This document shows, piece by piece, positions 33,406 through 41,706 of a stretch of DNA of 64,000 nucleotides. The DNA lies in assembly GCA_028875335.1 (NCBI GenBank), contig JAPPEF010000220.1, positions 1 through 64,000 of the forward strand, written 5' to 3'. How positions within the stretch are numbered: position 1 is the first letter of the stretch; the number at the start of each line of letters is the position of its first letter. A model generated the notes under the pieces. The model was not told the DNA's origin and did no database searches. It was given only the letters and a program-made list of their open reading frames with translations. Made by a program: the position numbers and the translations under genes. The stretch comes from Gemmatimonadota bacterium. GTDB taxonomy: Bacteria; Latescibacterota; UBA2968; UBA8231.

Positions 33406-34500
33406 CTAAGCGCAATCAGCAGTTTTGCGAAGTCCGTTGATTAACCAGATTAATTCTTGGTCCAACCAGTCGTTATATCCGCCGAGTTTATACTGCCACT
33501 GTCCTTTTTTGTCGATTAAAATAAAACAGGGAATGCCGTCGATTTCACAGGCTTTACTGACTTTGCGCTTCGGGTCGAGTAAGATAAGCCAAGGCGGCTG
33601 GTTCTCCCGTAAAAAGCCTTCCACCTTTTCCGGCGACTCACCGTCATTGATGCCCAAGAGTTCTACATCATCGGCGGCGAGAAAGTGCTCGTACACCTTT
33701 TCAAGTTTGGGGATCGCCCGGTGGCACGGGCCACACCACGAAGCCCAGACATCGAACAGCACCACGGAGCCACGCATGTCCGCTAAGCGAAACGGCAACC
33801 CATCGACGCTCTCCAGATGGAAATTAGGAACTCTCTGCTCCATTTTGTCTTGGACTAAGAGTCGGCCTATCTCTTCTCGCTCTGTAGCTTCGCGCTTGCG
33901 GTACTCTGCCTCTACATCCCTTAAGTAGGCCTTAAATCCCTTCAACGCGCCGTGTCGGGTTTTGTAAACCCGTTTCAGGCCAGCAAGGGCTGCGGCATGG
34001 GGCTTTGGTGCAAAGTGAGCGTCTGTATAATGACGTGCTGCTCTGTCCAGCTTGTTTAGTCCTTCCTCTGCTCTGCCCAATAGATAGAAATGCTCTATGG
34101 TAATCTCCCAGTATCTGGCCGACAGCCGGGTATATTCAGCAGGGGTCGTAGCCTGGAGCGCCCGGAGCGCTTGTCGCCACTTTCCCTGGCTTACGTAGAT
34201 CTTACCGCGTAAGCGCGTAAGGGCTTTGTCGGCTTCTTCAACAGAGCCGCCCATACTCTTATAATACTCCAGCTCCTCTTTCTCCTGTAGACGAGCCTCA
34301 GCACACGCAAGAATTTCCAAGGCTCTATCTAGGCCGATACCGAAGTCAAGACGATAGTTGGCTGATTCCGTGTAGGCCCATAAGGCAGCCTGTTTCGTAG
34401 TCTGACAATAGGTCAGATGGGTTTGGAGGCAGCGTTCGATGAGTTTATCGAGATCGGCCTTTTTGACCAGCGTTCGATCTTGCTTTGCAAGCCTCAGCAT
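33406..34500 (-). CDS. TlpA-type thioredoxin-fold protein with N-terminal helical repeats
   Basis: 364 residues. Residues 1 to about 220 are helical with TPR-like repeats. From about 222 a thioredoxin fold of the TlpA/ResA kind follows: PNFHLESVDGLPFRLADMRG, then DVWASWCGPCHR with the CxxC redox pair near residue 255, and a cis-Pro loop IDGIPCFILIDKKGQ. There is no signal peptide, so export is not evident. The start codon overlaps the stop of the upstream TPR gene (ATGCTGA), and that gene reads like the natural N-terminus, so the two may be an originally single protein split by a frameshift. Confidence 0.82.
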   Translation of the reverse strand: MLRLAKQDRTLVKKADLDKLIERCLQTHLTYCQTTKQAALWAYTESANYRLDFGIGLDRALEILACAEARLQEKEELEYYKSMGGSVEEADKALTRLRGKIYVSQGKWRQALRALQATTPAEYTRLSARYWEITIEHFYLLGRAEEGLNKLDRAARHYTDAHFAPKPHAAALAGLKRVYKTRHGALKGFKAYLRDVEAEYRKREATEREEIGRLLVQDKMEQRVPNFHLESVDGLPFRLADMRGSVVLFDVWASWCGPCHRAIPKLEKVYEHFLAADDVELLGINDGESPEKVEGFLRENQPPWLILLDPKRKVSKACEIDGIPCFILIDKKGQWQYKLGGYNDWLDQELIWLINGLRKTADCA

Positions 34501-35012
34501 ATCTCGATGCGCCCCCAGTACCAGGACAAATAGGAGTGGGAGATCCCCGAAGCCGTAAATTCATCAATTACGCAGCGATTGTAGGCCCATTTTTCTCGGG
34601 GATCTTGACTTCGTTCGGCCAAACCCAGCAAAGCCGTGAGCATGGCGTCTGTGCCGGGGTATGCCAACATCCGTTTAAACAGGCTATCCGGCACATTTTT
34701 TGTCCGGTCGGGGTGTGTCATATAGCCTTCGTATGCTGCAAACAACACCTCGGGGCTTTCTACGTGGGTAGCCAAGAAGCTCTCGACTTCAGGGTTTATG
34801 GTGCGGCCTATCTCGTCTGGGGCCAATATCTCTCTTAATGCTAGCCATCGATACTCGTAGGCTTCACAAGCGTTTGGATCCGTTTTTATTGCGCGATCAC
34901 AAGCAGCCAGCGCTTGTTCGTATTGCCTTTTCCTGAAATATACCTTGGCTTTGGCGACCGCTTTGGCTGCGATCTCTTGACGATTGGGCATAGCAGTTCT
35001 CATCTCCGTCAT
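34494..35012 (-). CDS. TPR-like protein, possibly the N-terminal part of the adjacent TlpA-type protein
   Basis: 172 residues from ATG 35012; an ATG at 35003 is better placed relative to AGAAGG and may be the real start. A TPR motif is visible (AKAKVYFRKRQYEQALAACD, AIKTDPNACEAYEYRWLAL), followed by helices without clear repeats. No signal peptide is seen. It ends in the first codons of the TlpA-type gene, with a 7-nt overlap. In proteins of this kind the TPR part and the thioredoxin part are usually one chain, so either a coupled operon or a split gene is possible. Confidence 0.72.
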   Translation of the reverse strand: MTEMRTAMPNRQEIAAKAVAKAKVYFRKRQYEQALAACDRAIKTDPNACEAYEYRWLALREILAPDEIGRTINPEVESFLATHVESPEVLFAAYEGYMTHPDRTKNVPDSLFKRMLAYPGTDAMLTALLGLAERSQDPREKWAYNRCVIDEFTASGISHSYLSWYWGRIEIC

Positions 35013-35067
35013 CCTTCTGACAGAAGTTGTTGAGTAACAATCAAAGGTTTGGTCATTGATCTTAACC

Positions 35068-35895
35068 TCAGTCGCGGATGGGAAGAACGTCCCGTGTAAC
35101 CTCCCGAACTTTCCCGGGAAACGTCCGTCCCCTTATCCACATAATCGGCTGACCTTTGCCAGCTTTTTCTGGATCAAACCATTCCGCTTGTGCGCTTAAG
35201 TAATGCGACACATAACTGCGTCTAAATCGCTGGCTGTGGTTATTGGTGCTTTTGTGCAACAGGTGAGAGTGAAACCAGATGACCGCACCGGGTGGAACTT
35301 CCACGGCAATGCCGTCCTCGTCGCGGGCATTGCGGGCCAGTTTGAATTCCGTCTGCTGCGACCCCTCAATGTCGTCGTGTTCGGCAATGGCCTGTTTGTG
35401 ACTGCCGGGAATCACGTATAGGCACCCGTTTTCGCGATCTGCGGGGTCAATTGCCGTCCAAGTGCCGACAGTCGTCGCTGTTTTGAACCGCTTGCCAAAG
35501 TAAAACTTGTCTTGGTGCCAAGGGAAGCCCAAGCCGATTTCGGGAGCTTTCCAAATGAAGAGATTGTTGATGCCCAGAATGTCTGGGCCAAGAATATCGA
35601 CGAGCGGATCGGTCAGGCGCGGATCGCGCACGCGGGCGAGGAACTCCGGGATGAAGCAACTGGGGTGATGGATCTTGTGCATACCGTATATACCTGATCG
35701 CGCGTCTTTGCCGTCGCGGATCAGGGCATTGCGGTCGATGTGGGCCATGGGCATTCTGCGCTTCCCCGCAACAATGTCTTCGGCCACCTGCCGCAAGTAA
35801 TCGTTCTCCTCGTATGAAAAGACGTTCTCGCGCACAAAATATCCATCGCGCTCCCAACGCTGGATTTCGTCAGAGGTCATGCGGAAGGCATTCAT
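35068..35895 (-). CDS. Phytanoyl-CoA dioxygenase (PhyH) family protein
   Basis: 275 residues, a second and only distantly related member of the family in this window. Iron ligands are visible: the HxD motif in PWHQDKFYFG and the distal His in HLLHKSTNNHS. The DPADRENGCLYVIPGSHKQ stretch is the family signature, and RFRRSYVSHYLSA should carry the 2-oxoglutarate Arg. It is an Fe(II)/2-oxoglutarate oxygenase of unknown substrate. It is divergent from the heterodimeric exporter, with the exporter promoter in the 88-bp gap. Confidence 0.92.
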   Translation of the reverse strand: MNAFRMTSDEIQRWERDGYFVRENVFSYEENDYLRQVAEDIVAGKRRMPMAHIDRNALIRDGKDARSGIYGMHKIHHPSCFIPEFLARVRDPRLTDPLVDILGPDILGINNLFIWKAPEIGLGFPWHQDKFYFGKRFKTATTVGTWTAIDPADRENGCLYVIPGSHKQAIAEHDDIEGSQQTEFKLARNARDEDGIAVEVPPGAVIWFHSHLLHKSTNNHSQRFRRSYVSHYLSAQAEWFDPEKAGKGQPIMWIRGRTFPGKVREVTRDVLPIRD

Positions 35896-35922
35896 TGGGA
35901 TGGGTCTCCTAATCGTCCTGCT

Positions 35923-35949
35923 TTGACACGGTTTATGGATATATATAGT
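35923..35949 (+). promoter_or_regulatory. Promoter of the heterodimeric ABC exporter
   Basis: TTGACA at 35923-35928 and TATAGT at 35944-35949 with a 15-nt spacer, in an AT-rich ATATATATAG patch. The transcript would start about 28 nt before the ATG at 35984. The spacer is short, so strength is uncertain. Confidence 0.55.
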
Positions 35950-35983
35950 CTAAGTAGGGCCTTAGCGGCCCACCAAACAGCGC

Positions 35984-37729
35984 ATGAGCCTCAATCCCTT
36001 CAAACCGTTCGCCTCGTACCTCCGCCCCTACCGCTGGGCCTTAGTCATCGGCCTAACCTTTTTGCTGGGCGAACAACTCGTCTCCGTCTCCATTCCCCTC
36101 ATCCTCGAACGCGCCATTGACCAAGCCCGAGCCAGCCTAGATCAAGCCGCACCAGATCTGACTTTCCTAACGCGCTACGCTGCCCTTATCGTCGGCTTGG
36201 GATTAGCGCAATGGGGCATGGCCTTTGGCATGCGCTGGCACTTGGCCTCCACCTCGTACCGCGTCGAGCGCGACATCCGCCAGCGCTATTTCGCCCACCT
36301 GCTCACCTTGCCCCTCGGCTACTTCCAACAGGCCCGCACTGGCGATTTAATGGCGCGAGCGACCAACGACGTCGAAGCCGTCCAGCGCTACCTCAGCCAC
36401 GGCTTCCGCATGTTCCTGAGCGCCATCCTCGGCTTCAGCTTCAGCATGGTAGCCATGTGTCTGTACGACTGGGAACTGACCCTGTACGCGCTGTTGCCCA
36501 TGCCCATTATGACCGTAATCCTGCGCTTGGTAGGCAGCAGAGTGCGCAGGCGCTATCGCAGGGTCCAAGAGCAATTTGCCGCCATTAGCACCTGCTTGCA
36601 GGAAAACCTCTCAGGCATGCGCGTGGTCAAGGCATTTGCCCGCCGTCGCGGCGAGATCGACCACTTCACCCAGCTCAACGACGAGTACGTCGAGCGCAAC
36701 CGCCGCCTGATCTACCTCTACAGCACGTTTTTCCCCTTCACCTTCCTCATCAGCGGCCTGTCCATGGTGCTCATTCTGTGGCTGGGCGGCATTCGCGTCG
36801 TCGAAGGGACGCTCACCCTAGGGGCCTTTGTCGCCTTCAACGCCTACTTGATCCGTATGAGCCGTCCGATGATGATGATGGGCCGCATCGTCGATGAATT
36901 CCAGCGCGCCATGGCTTCCATGCTGCGCATCGAGTCCGTGCTCAAAGAACAGCCCCAGCCCGACCAATACCAAGACGACGGCTTGGCGATCAAAGGCGAA
37001 ATCGAATTCCGCCGCGCCTCCTTTGCGTACAATGGCCAAGCCGTACTGCGCGATATAGATGTCCACATTCCGGCCGGCAGTACCCTAGCCATCGTCGGCC
37101 GAGTCGGCTCGGGCAAGAGCACGCTGGCCCGGCTCATCCCCCGGCTCATCCAAGCCGGTGAGGGCCAGATCCTCATCGACGGCAAACCCATTGAACAAAT
37201 GCCGCTGCGCGCCTTCCGCGACGCCATTGGCTACGTGCCGCAAGATACCTTCCTGTTCTCAGAGAGCATCCGCGACAACATCGCCCTCGACTCAGTCGCT
37301 CCAGACGACGTCGAACGCGCTATTGAGGTGGCCCAACTAGCCGCGGACCTCAAGACCTTTCCCCAAGGACTGGAAACTATCGTCGGCGAGCGCGGCGTCA
37401 CCCTGTCGGGCGGGCAGAAGCAGCGCACGGCCCTAGCCCGTTCGGTCGTGCGGCAACCGAAAATCCTCATTCTCGACGACGCTTTAGCCAGCGTCGATAC
37501 CCGCACCGAAGAGCAAATCCTCACGCGCCTGCGCGACATCATGGCCGAGCGCACCACCATTCTCATTGCCCACCGCATCTCCACCGTCATGGCCGCGGAC
37601 CACATCATTGTGCTCGACGAAGGGCGCATTATCGAAGAGGGCACCCATGACCAATTGCTCGCACTCAATGGCCTGTACGCCGACATGTACCGCCGCCAGC
37701 ACCTGACCGAGGAATTGAGCGACCTCTAA
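35984..37729 (+). CDS. Heterodimeric ABC exporter, subunit with degenerate ATPase Walker B
   Basis: 581 residues, membrane domain (about 1-310) fused to an ATPase. Walker A is GRVGSGKST at about 371, signature LSGGQKQR at about 473, and Walker B reads ILILDDALASVD at about 495: the catalytic Glu is replaced by Asp. Together with its partner this is the same split of functions as in TM287/TM288-type and BmrC/BmrD exporters, where one site is degenerate and one is consensus. It belongs to the MdlA/YheI group. It overlaps the partner gene by 1 nt (TAATG). Substrates of this group are drugs or lipids; none can be named here. Confidence 0.92.
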   Translation: MSLNPFKPFASYLRPYRWALVIGLTFLLGEQLVSVSIPLILERAIDQARASLDQAAPDLTFLTRYAALIVGLGLAQWGMAFGMRWHLASTSYRVERDIRQRYFAHLLTLPLGYFQQARTGDLMARATNDVEAVQRYLSHGFRMFLSAILGFSFSMVAMCLYDWELTLYALLPMPIMTVILRLVGSRVRRRYRRVQEQFAAISTCLQENLSGMRVVKAFARRRGEIDHFTQLNDEYVERNRRLIYLYSTFFPFTFLISGLSMVLILWLGGIRVVEGTLTLGAFVAFNAYLIRMSRPMMMMGRIVDEFQRAMASMLRIESVLKEQPQPDQYQDDGLAIKGEIEFRRASFAYNGQAVLRDIDVHIPAGSTLAIVGRVGSGKSTLARLIPRLIQAGEGQILIDGKPIEQMPLRAFRDAIGYVPQDTFLFSESIRDNIALDSVAPDDVERAIEVAQLAADLKTFPQGLETIVGERGVTLSGGQKQRTALARSVVRQPKILILDDALASVDTRTEEQILTRLRDIMAERTTILIAHRISTVMAADHIIVLDEGRIIEEGTHDQLLALNGLYADMYRRQHLTEELSDL

Positions 37730-39507
37730 TGCCGCCGATCATCCGCGACGAGCAAGAAATCGACAAAAAATCCATCGACCTCCGCCTGATGGCTAGGCTG
37801 TTGGGTTTCCTGCGGCCCTATTGGCCTTGGGCGGCCTCGACGTTGTTGCTCATTCTCGCGGCCTCGCTGGCGCGCCAAGCCGGTCCCGTGCTGACTAAAA
37901 TAGCCGTTGACGAGCACATCGTGCCCGGCGACCTAGACGGCCTAGGCACCCTCGTCCTGCTCTTCGCCGCGCTGCTGGTCGCTCAATTCGCCATCGGCTA
38001 TGCCCAGAGCTGGATCACCAGCATGGTTGGCCAATGGACCATGCGCGACGTGCGCTTGAACATTTTCACCTGCCTCCAGCGCCTGCCGCTCAAATTCTTC
38101 GATCGCACTCCCATCGGCCGGCTGATGGCGCGCAACACCAGCGATGTCGATGCACTCAACGAATTCTTCACCTACGGTGCCGTTTCCCTAGTGACCGAAG
38201 CCGTCACCATCGCCTCCATCCTGTTTTACATCTTCTTCTATCTCGATGTCGAACTCGGTCTGCTCACCTGCGCCTTTTTGCCCGTGGCCTTTGCCGCCAC
38301 CCTGTGGCTACAAAACCGCACCTTCCATGCCTTTCGCCAAGCTCGCACCCGCTTTGCCCGCTTCAGCGCCGATTTGCAGGAAACTTTGTCGGGTATAGAG
38401 GTAGTAAAACTGTTCAACTGCGAGCCGCGCAGCGCCCGCCGCTTTAATGAGGGCACCGACGAATATCTCGACGCTCGCTTGGTGCGCACCCGGTATCACT
38501 CGGCTTACTTCCCCTTCATGGAATTGTGCGGTGCTGCCCTGATAGCGCTGGTGCTGTGGTACGGCGTCGGCCAAGTGCTGCGCGAGGAAATCGCCTGGGG
38601 CGTTTTGGTAGCCATGCTGCAATACGTGCCCCGCTTCTTCATGCCCATCCGCAACCTCGCCGAGGAATACGCCACCGTGCAAGTGGCAATGGCCTCCTCC
38701 GAGCGCATCTTTGAACTGATCGACGCCGAGCCAGAGCCAGTCGGCGGCTCCGTGCATCAGGAGCGCATCGCCGGTGCCATTGAATTCCGCCACGTGTGGT
38801 TTGCTTATGAAGGTGAAGAGTGGGTCCTGCGCGACGTTTCCTTCTGCGCCGAGCCGGGCCAGAGCTTGGCGCTAGTCGGAGCCACTGGCTCGGGCAAGAC
38901 TACCATTATCAGCTTGCTGTGCCGCTTTTACGAGATTCAACGCGGGCAGATTCTAGTCGATGGCATCGACATCCGCGAGTGGAATGTGGAAGCACTGCGG
39001 CGGCGCTTCGGTCTAGTGCAGCAGGACGTCTTTCTCTTTGCCGGCGACATTGCCAGCAACATCCGCCTCGGCGCTCCAGAGCTGTCGGACGAGTCGGTCG
39101 CACAGGTGGCCCGCTACGTCAACGCCGACCGCTTTATCGACCGCCTGCCCGACACCTACCAGCACGACGTGCAAGAGCGCGGTGCCGCCCTGTCTGCGGG
39201 TCAGCGCCAGCTTTTGTCCCTCGCCCGCGCCCTAGCTGCCGACCCAGACATTCTAGTGCTAGACGAAGCCACCGCCCACATCGACACCGAGACCGAAGGC
39301 TGGATCCAAGACGCGGTGGAAAAACTCATGCGCGACCGCACCTCCATCGTCATTGCCCATCGCCTCTCCACCATCCGCAGCGCCGACAAAATCCTCGTGC
39401 TGCACCGAGGCCAGTTGCGCGAGGAGGGACGCCACGAAGAACTGTTAGCGCGAGACGGCATCTACGCCCGCCTGCATCAATTGCAATACAACGAGGCGCT
39501 CGCTTAG
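37729..39507 (+). CDS. Heterodimeric ABC exporter, subunit with consensus Walker B
   Basis: 592 residues. An N-terminal extension of about 25 residues precedes the membrane domain (LLGFLRPYWPWAASTLLLI onward). Walker A is GATGSGKTT at about 383, Walker B ILVLDEATAHID has the catalytic Glu (about 507), but the signature is LSAGQ rather than LSGGQ (about 487). Since each ATP site is made from Walker A/B of one chain and the signature of the other, the partner's normal signature and this chain's Glu form the working site, and this chain's altered signature with the partner's Asp form the degenerate one. This is an MdlB/YheH-type protein. Confidence 0.93.
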   Translation: MPPIIRDEQEIDKKSIDLRLMARLLGFLRPYWPWAASTLLLILAASLARQAGPVLTKIAVDEHIVPGDLDGLGTLVLLFAALLVAQFAIGYAQSWITSMVGQWTMRDVRLNIFTCLQRLPLKFFDRTPIGRLMARNTSDVDALNEFFTYGAVSLVTEAVTIASILFYIFFYLDVELGLLTCAFLPVAFAATLWLQNRTFHAFRQARTRFARFSADLQETLSGIEVVKLFNCEPRSARRFNEGTDEYLDARLVRTRYHSAYFPFMELCGAALIALVLWYGVGQVLREEIAWGVLVAMLQYVPRFFMPIRNLAEEYATVQVAMASSERIFELIDAEPEPVGGSVHQERIAGAIEFRHVWFAYEGEEWVLRDVSFCAEPGQSLALVGATGSGKTTIISLLCRFYEIQRGQILVDGIDIREWNVEALRRRFGLVQQDVFLFAGDIASNIRLGAPELSDESVAQVARYVNADRFIDRLPDTYQHDVQERGAALSAGQRQLLSLARALAADPDILVLDEATAHIDTETEGWIQDAVEKLMRDRTSIVIAHRLSTIRSADKILVLHRGQLREEGRHEELLARDGIYARLHQLQYNEALA

Positions 39508-39528
39508 CTCCCAACAAAGAAAAGACCT

Positions 39529-40038
39529 ATGGCCACTTACTATCCTTCCATCACCGACGACCAAGCCGCGCTGATCCGCAACGCGCCATTGTTCTTCGTC
39601 GCCTCCGCCGATCCCACACTCGCGCCCGGTCCCGAAGGCATTGGCCCAATCAACCTCTCGCCCAAGGGCGGCGTACCGCTACACGTGATTGATCCCAACC
39701 GCGTAGCCTTCCTCGACTACCTAGGCAGCGGCAACGAAACAGCGCGGCACGCGACAGTCGGCGGCCCGATCACCGTCATGGTCTGTTCTTTTGAAGGAGA
39801 AGACGCCGGCATCATCCGCCTCTACGGCAAAGCCACGGCCACTCCGCTCGAAGGATCGCCCCACGCCGCATTGCTCTTGCAAACAGAGTCCGAACACCTG
39901 CGCACCAAACGCCAAGTAATCGAAGTCGAAGTCGAACTAACCGGCACTAGTTGCGGCTACGGCGTCCCGGTAATGGAATTAGTGCGCGAGCGCCGCGTCG
40001 AAGACCGAGGCCGCCGCTACAAGGATCGTAAAAAATAA
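39529..40038 (+). CDS. Pyridoxamine 5'-phosphate oxidase-like flavin protein
   Basis: 169 residues, start 22 nt after the exporter. The split-barrel FMN-binding fold is suggested by LIRNAPLFFVASADPTLAPG, INLSPKGGVPLHVIDPNRVAFLDYLGSGNET and ITVMVCSFEGEDAGIIRLYGKA. This is the type found as 'pyridoxamine 5'-phosphate oxidase family protein', most often a general flavin reductase or oxidase rather than true PdxH. The C-terminus CGYGVPVMELVRER is usual. Its last 78 bp are repeated at 47939-48016, 8 kb away. Confidence 0.88.
   Translation: MATYYPSITDDQAALIRNAPLFFVASADPTLAPGPEGIGPINLSPKGGVPLHVIDPNRVAFLDYLGSGNETARHATVGGPITVMVCSFEGEDAGIIRLYGKATATPLEGSPHAALLLQTESEHLRTKRQVIEVEVELTGTSCGYGVPVMELVRERRVEDRGRRYKDRKK
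39942..40019 (+). repeat. Direct repeat copy 1: 3' end of the flavin-protein gene
   Basis: 78 bp matching 47939-48016 at 71 positions, at a constant offset of 7997 bp. It covers the codons from the Gly before TSCGYGVPV to the RRY near the end. Confidence 0.9.
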
Positions 40039-40060
40039 ACCGGTCGATTTCCACGGATCT

Positions 40061-40684
40061 TCAACGCGTTCCAGCCTGCTCCAATCCCAGCAACGACAAA
40101 CACCTCTCTATCAGCTCATCCACGCTGGCCGCATTTACGTCCATACTGACCAGCCCATGCTGCCTGATTGCATCCATCATTTGCGCGTTGTAGATCAGGC
40201 TGCGCGCCAGAAACTTATCCACGATCCTTCTTTCGCGCTGGGACTTCGTTCGATACTGACTTGCCGCGCGAATCCTCTGCTCAAGCACGGCGTCACTCGC
40301 TGTAAGCCAAACAGCAGCAAGGTTGGCAACCTCTAGCGTCGCCACAAACTCTGGCCACAGAGCAGATCCCTCCACTATTATCCGCTCCTTAGAGGTATCG
40401 GTCGCGGTCTCCGTGACTATCGCCTCAACTTGCGGCCACACATTGACCTTGTAGTGATGGAGCACGTCCTCAATCAGTTCGCGCACCGACAGCGAGAGAT
40501 AGTGCTCGGCCACGTGGTCGGGCACTGGTTCCGGCCATGGACGACCGGGGTGGCGGGCAAGTTTGTCCGTGGAGATTTGGGTCCACCCCAGCTTTGCTGC
40601 CAGCGAATCGGCCAGGGTCGATTTTCCGACGTGGGATGAGCCGCCGATGAGGATCACTCGCAAGTCAGCGGGTACTTTGTGCAT
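40061..40684 (-). CDS. P-loop kinase, 2-phosphoglycerate kinase-like
   Basis: 207 residues. A Walker A motif GGSSHVGKST lies at the N-terminus and the LGWTQISTDKLARHP segment resembles shikimate/gluconate-type kinases and the small 2-phosphoglycerate kinase family. An acidic stretch IIVEGSALWPEF follows, and IRAASQYRTKSQRERRIVDKFLARSL looks like the lid with its arginines. It probably phosphorylates a small molecule; the substrate is unknown. The stop is at the right-hand edge of the flavin-protein gene, tail to tail with a 22-bp gap, so it is the first gene of the 8-kb block. Confidence 0.72.
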   Translation of the reverse strand: MHKVPADLRVILIGGSSHVGKSTLADSLAAKLGWTQISTDKLARHPGRPWPEPVPDHVAEHYLSLSVRELIEDVLHHYKVNVWPQVEAIVTETATDTSKERIIVEGSALWPEFVATLEVANLAAVWLTASDAVLEQRIRAASQYRTKSQRERRIVDKFLARSLIYNAQMMDAIRQHGLVSMDVNAASVDELIERCLSLLGLEQAGTR

Positions 40685-40693
40685 TCGCGTTGT

Positions 40694-41494
40694 TCAGTCC
40701 AAGACCATGCCGCCGCTGACGTTTATCGTCTGGCCGGTGACGTTACGCGCCTCGTCGGAAGCGAGGAAGGCGACCATGTTGCCGATGTCCTCAGGCGTCT
40801 GTTCTCGCTGCATCGGCGTCGAGTTGGCGATGAACAGGTCAAACACCTCGCGGGCGCTTTTGCCGGCATAGGTGGGATCTACCTCGGCGATCTTCGGTGC
40901 CAGCGTGTGCCAGAAGTTGGTCCACACAAACCCGGGGCATACGGCGTTTACGGTGATGTTGTGCGGCCCCAGGTCCTTGGCGGTCAGCCGCGTCAGGCTG
41001 AGCATTGCGTTCTTGGCGGCTGCGTAGGTTGGCAGGAAGGTCGGGTCGCGTTTGGCCGCGGCGGAAGAGATGTTGATGATCTTGCCGTAGCGGCGCTCGA
41101 TCATGTGCGGGGCGATCGCCTTGCAGAGGAAGAAGGGGCCCTTGACGTGTATGTCGTAGTTGCTGTCCCACTCCTCGCCGGTGAAGTTGGTGAACGGGGC
41201 ACCGACGATGGTGCCGAAGTGGCCGGCGTTGTTGACGAGAATGTCGATGGAGCCGAAGCGCTCGATCGCCTGAGCGACGAGATCCTGGCAGGCGGATTCA
41301 TCCGTTATGTCAGCGGTGATGGCGACCGCAGTGGCCCCTTCGTGTGCAAGCTGGTCGGCGGTGGCCTGCGCCCTGTCGCCGTCGATGTCGGTCGCCACAA
41401 TGGCCGCCCCTTCGCGCGTCAGGCATTTCGATATGCCGAGGCCCATGCCGCCCCCGGCACCGGTGACGATGGCTGTCCTGTCTTTGAGTCGCAT
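40694..41494 (-). CDS. Short-chain dehydrogenase/reductase (SDR)
   Basis: 266 residues, CAGGAG before ATG 41494. The classical SDR motifs are complete: TGAGGGMGLG for the cofactor, Asp in ATDIDGDR pointing to NAD preference, NNAG, catalytic Ser in INISSAAAK and Tyr/Lys in YAAAK, and the C-terminal VSGGMVLD end of 3-oxoacyl reductase / sugar dehydrogenase types. It should oxidise a hydroxyl or sugar alcohol. It runs in the same direction as the aldo/keto reductase behind it and lies 9 bp from the kinase gene, so these may be one small catabolic cluster. Confidence 0.93.
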   Translation of the reverse strand: MRLKDRTAIVTGAGGGMGLGISKCLTREGAAIVATDIDGDRAQATADQLAHEGATAVAITADITDESACQDLVAQAIERFGSIDILVNNAGHFGTIVGAPFTNFTGEEWDSNYDIHVKGPFFLCKAIAPHMIERRYGKIINISSAAAKRDPTFLPTYAAAKNAMLSLTRLTAKDLGPHNITVNAVCPGFVWTNFWHTLAPKIAEVDPTYAGKSAREVFDLFIANSTPMQREQTPEDIGNMVAFLASDEARNVTGQTINVSGGMVLD

Positions 41495-41610
41495 GCTGGT
41501 TTCTCCTGGTTTTTTTGAAACGTATCGAAAAAATAAACCGCGCCGTGTACCCGATCCTCAGAGATTGCGGCGTGTGCGTCTGAGAGTTGATGTCCCTCTG
41601 AGCGCGGCGG

Positions 41611-41706
41611 TCAGACATCCAAGACGCGATCCTGGCCGGCCGAGGCCTCGTCGAGACGGGCCCGGTCCTCCGGCGTGATCGACCAGCCCACCGCGCCGAC
41701 GTTCTC
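41611..41706 (-). pseudogene. Cut-off C-terminal end of the aldo/keto reductase behind an in-frame TAG
   Basis: The frame continues past the TAG at 41707-41709 for 31 sense codons (ENVGAVGWSITPEDRARL and on) and then ends at a TGA at 41611-41613. The tail is the expected C-terminal helix of an aldo/keto reductase. It is translated only if the TAG is read through. Confidence 0.85.

Noticed and set aside
40679..41518. Plus-strand frame of 279 residues over the SDR gene
   Set aside because: The opposite strand has full SDR motifs and a ribosome site. The plus frame has no recognisable motif and is a shadow.
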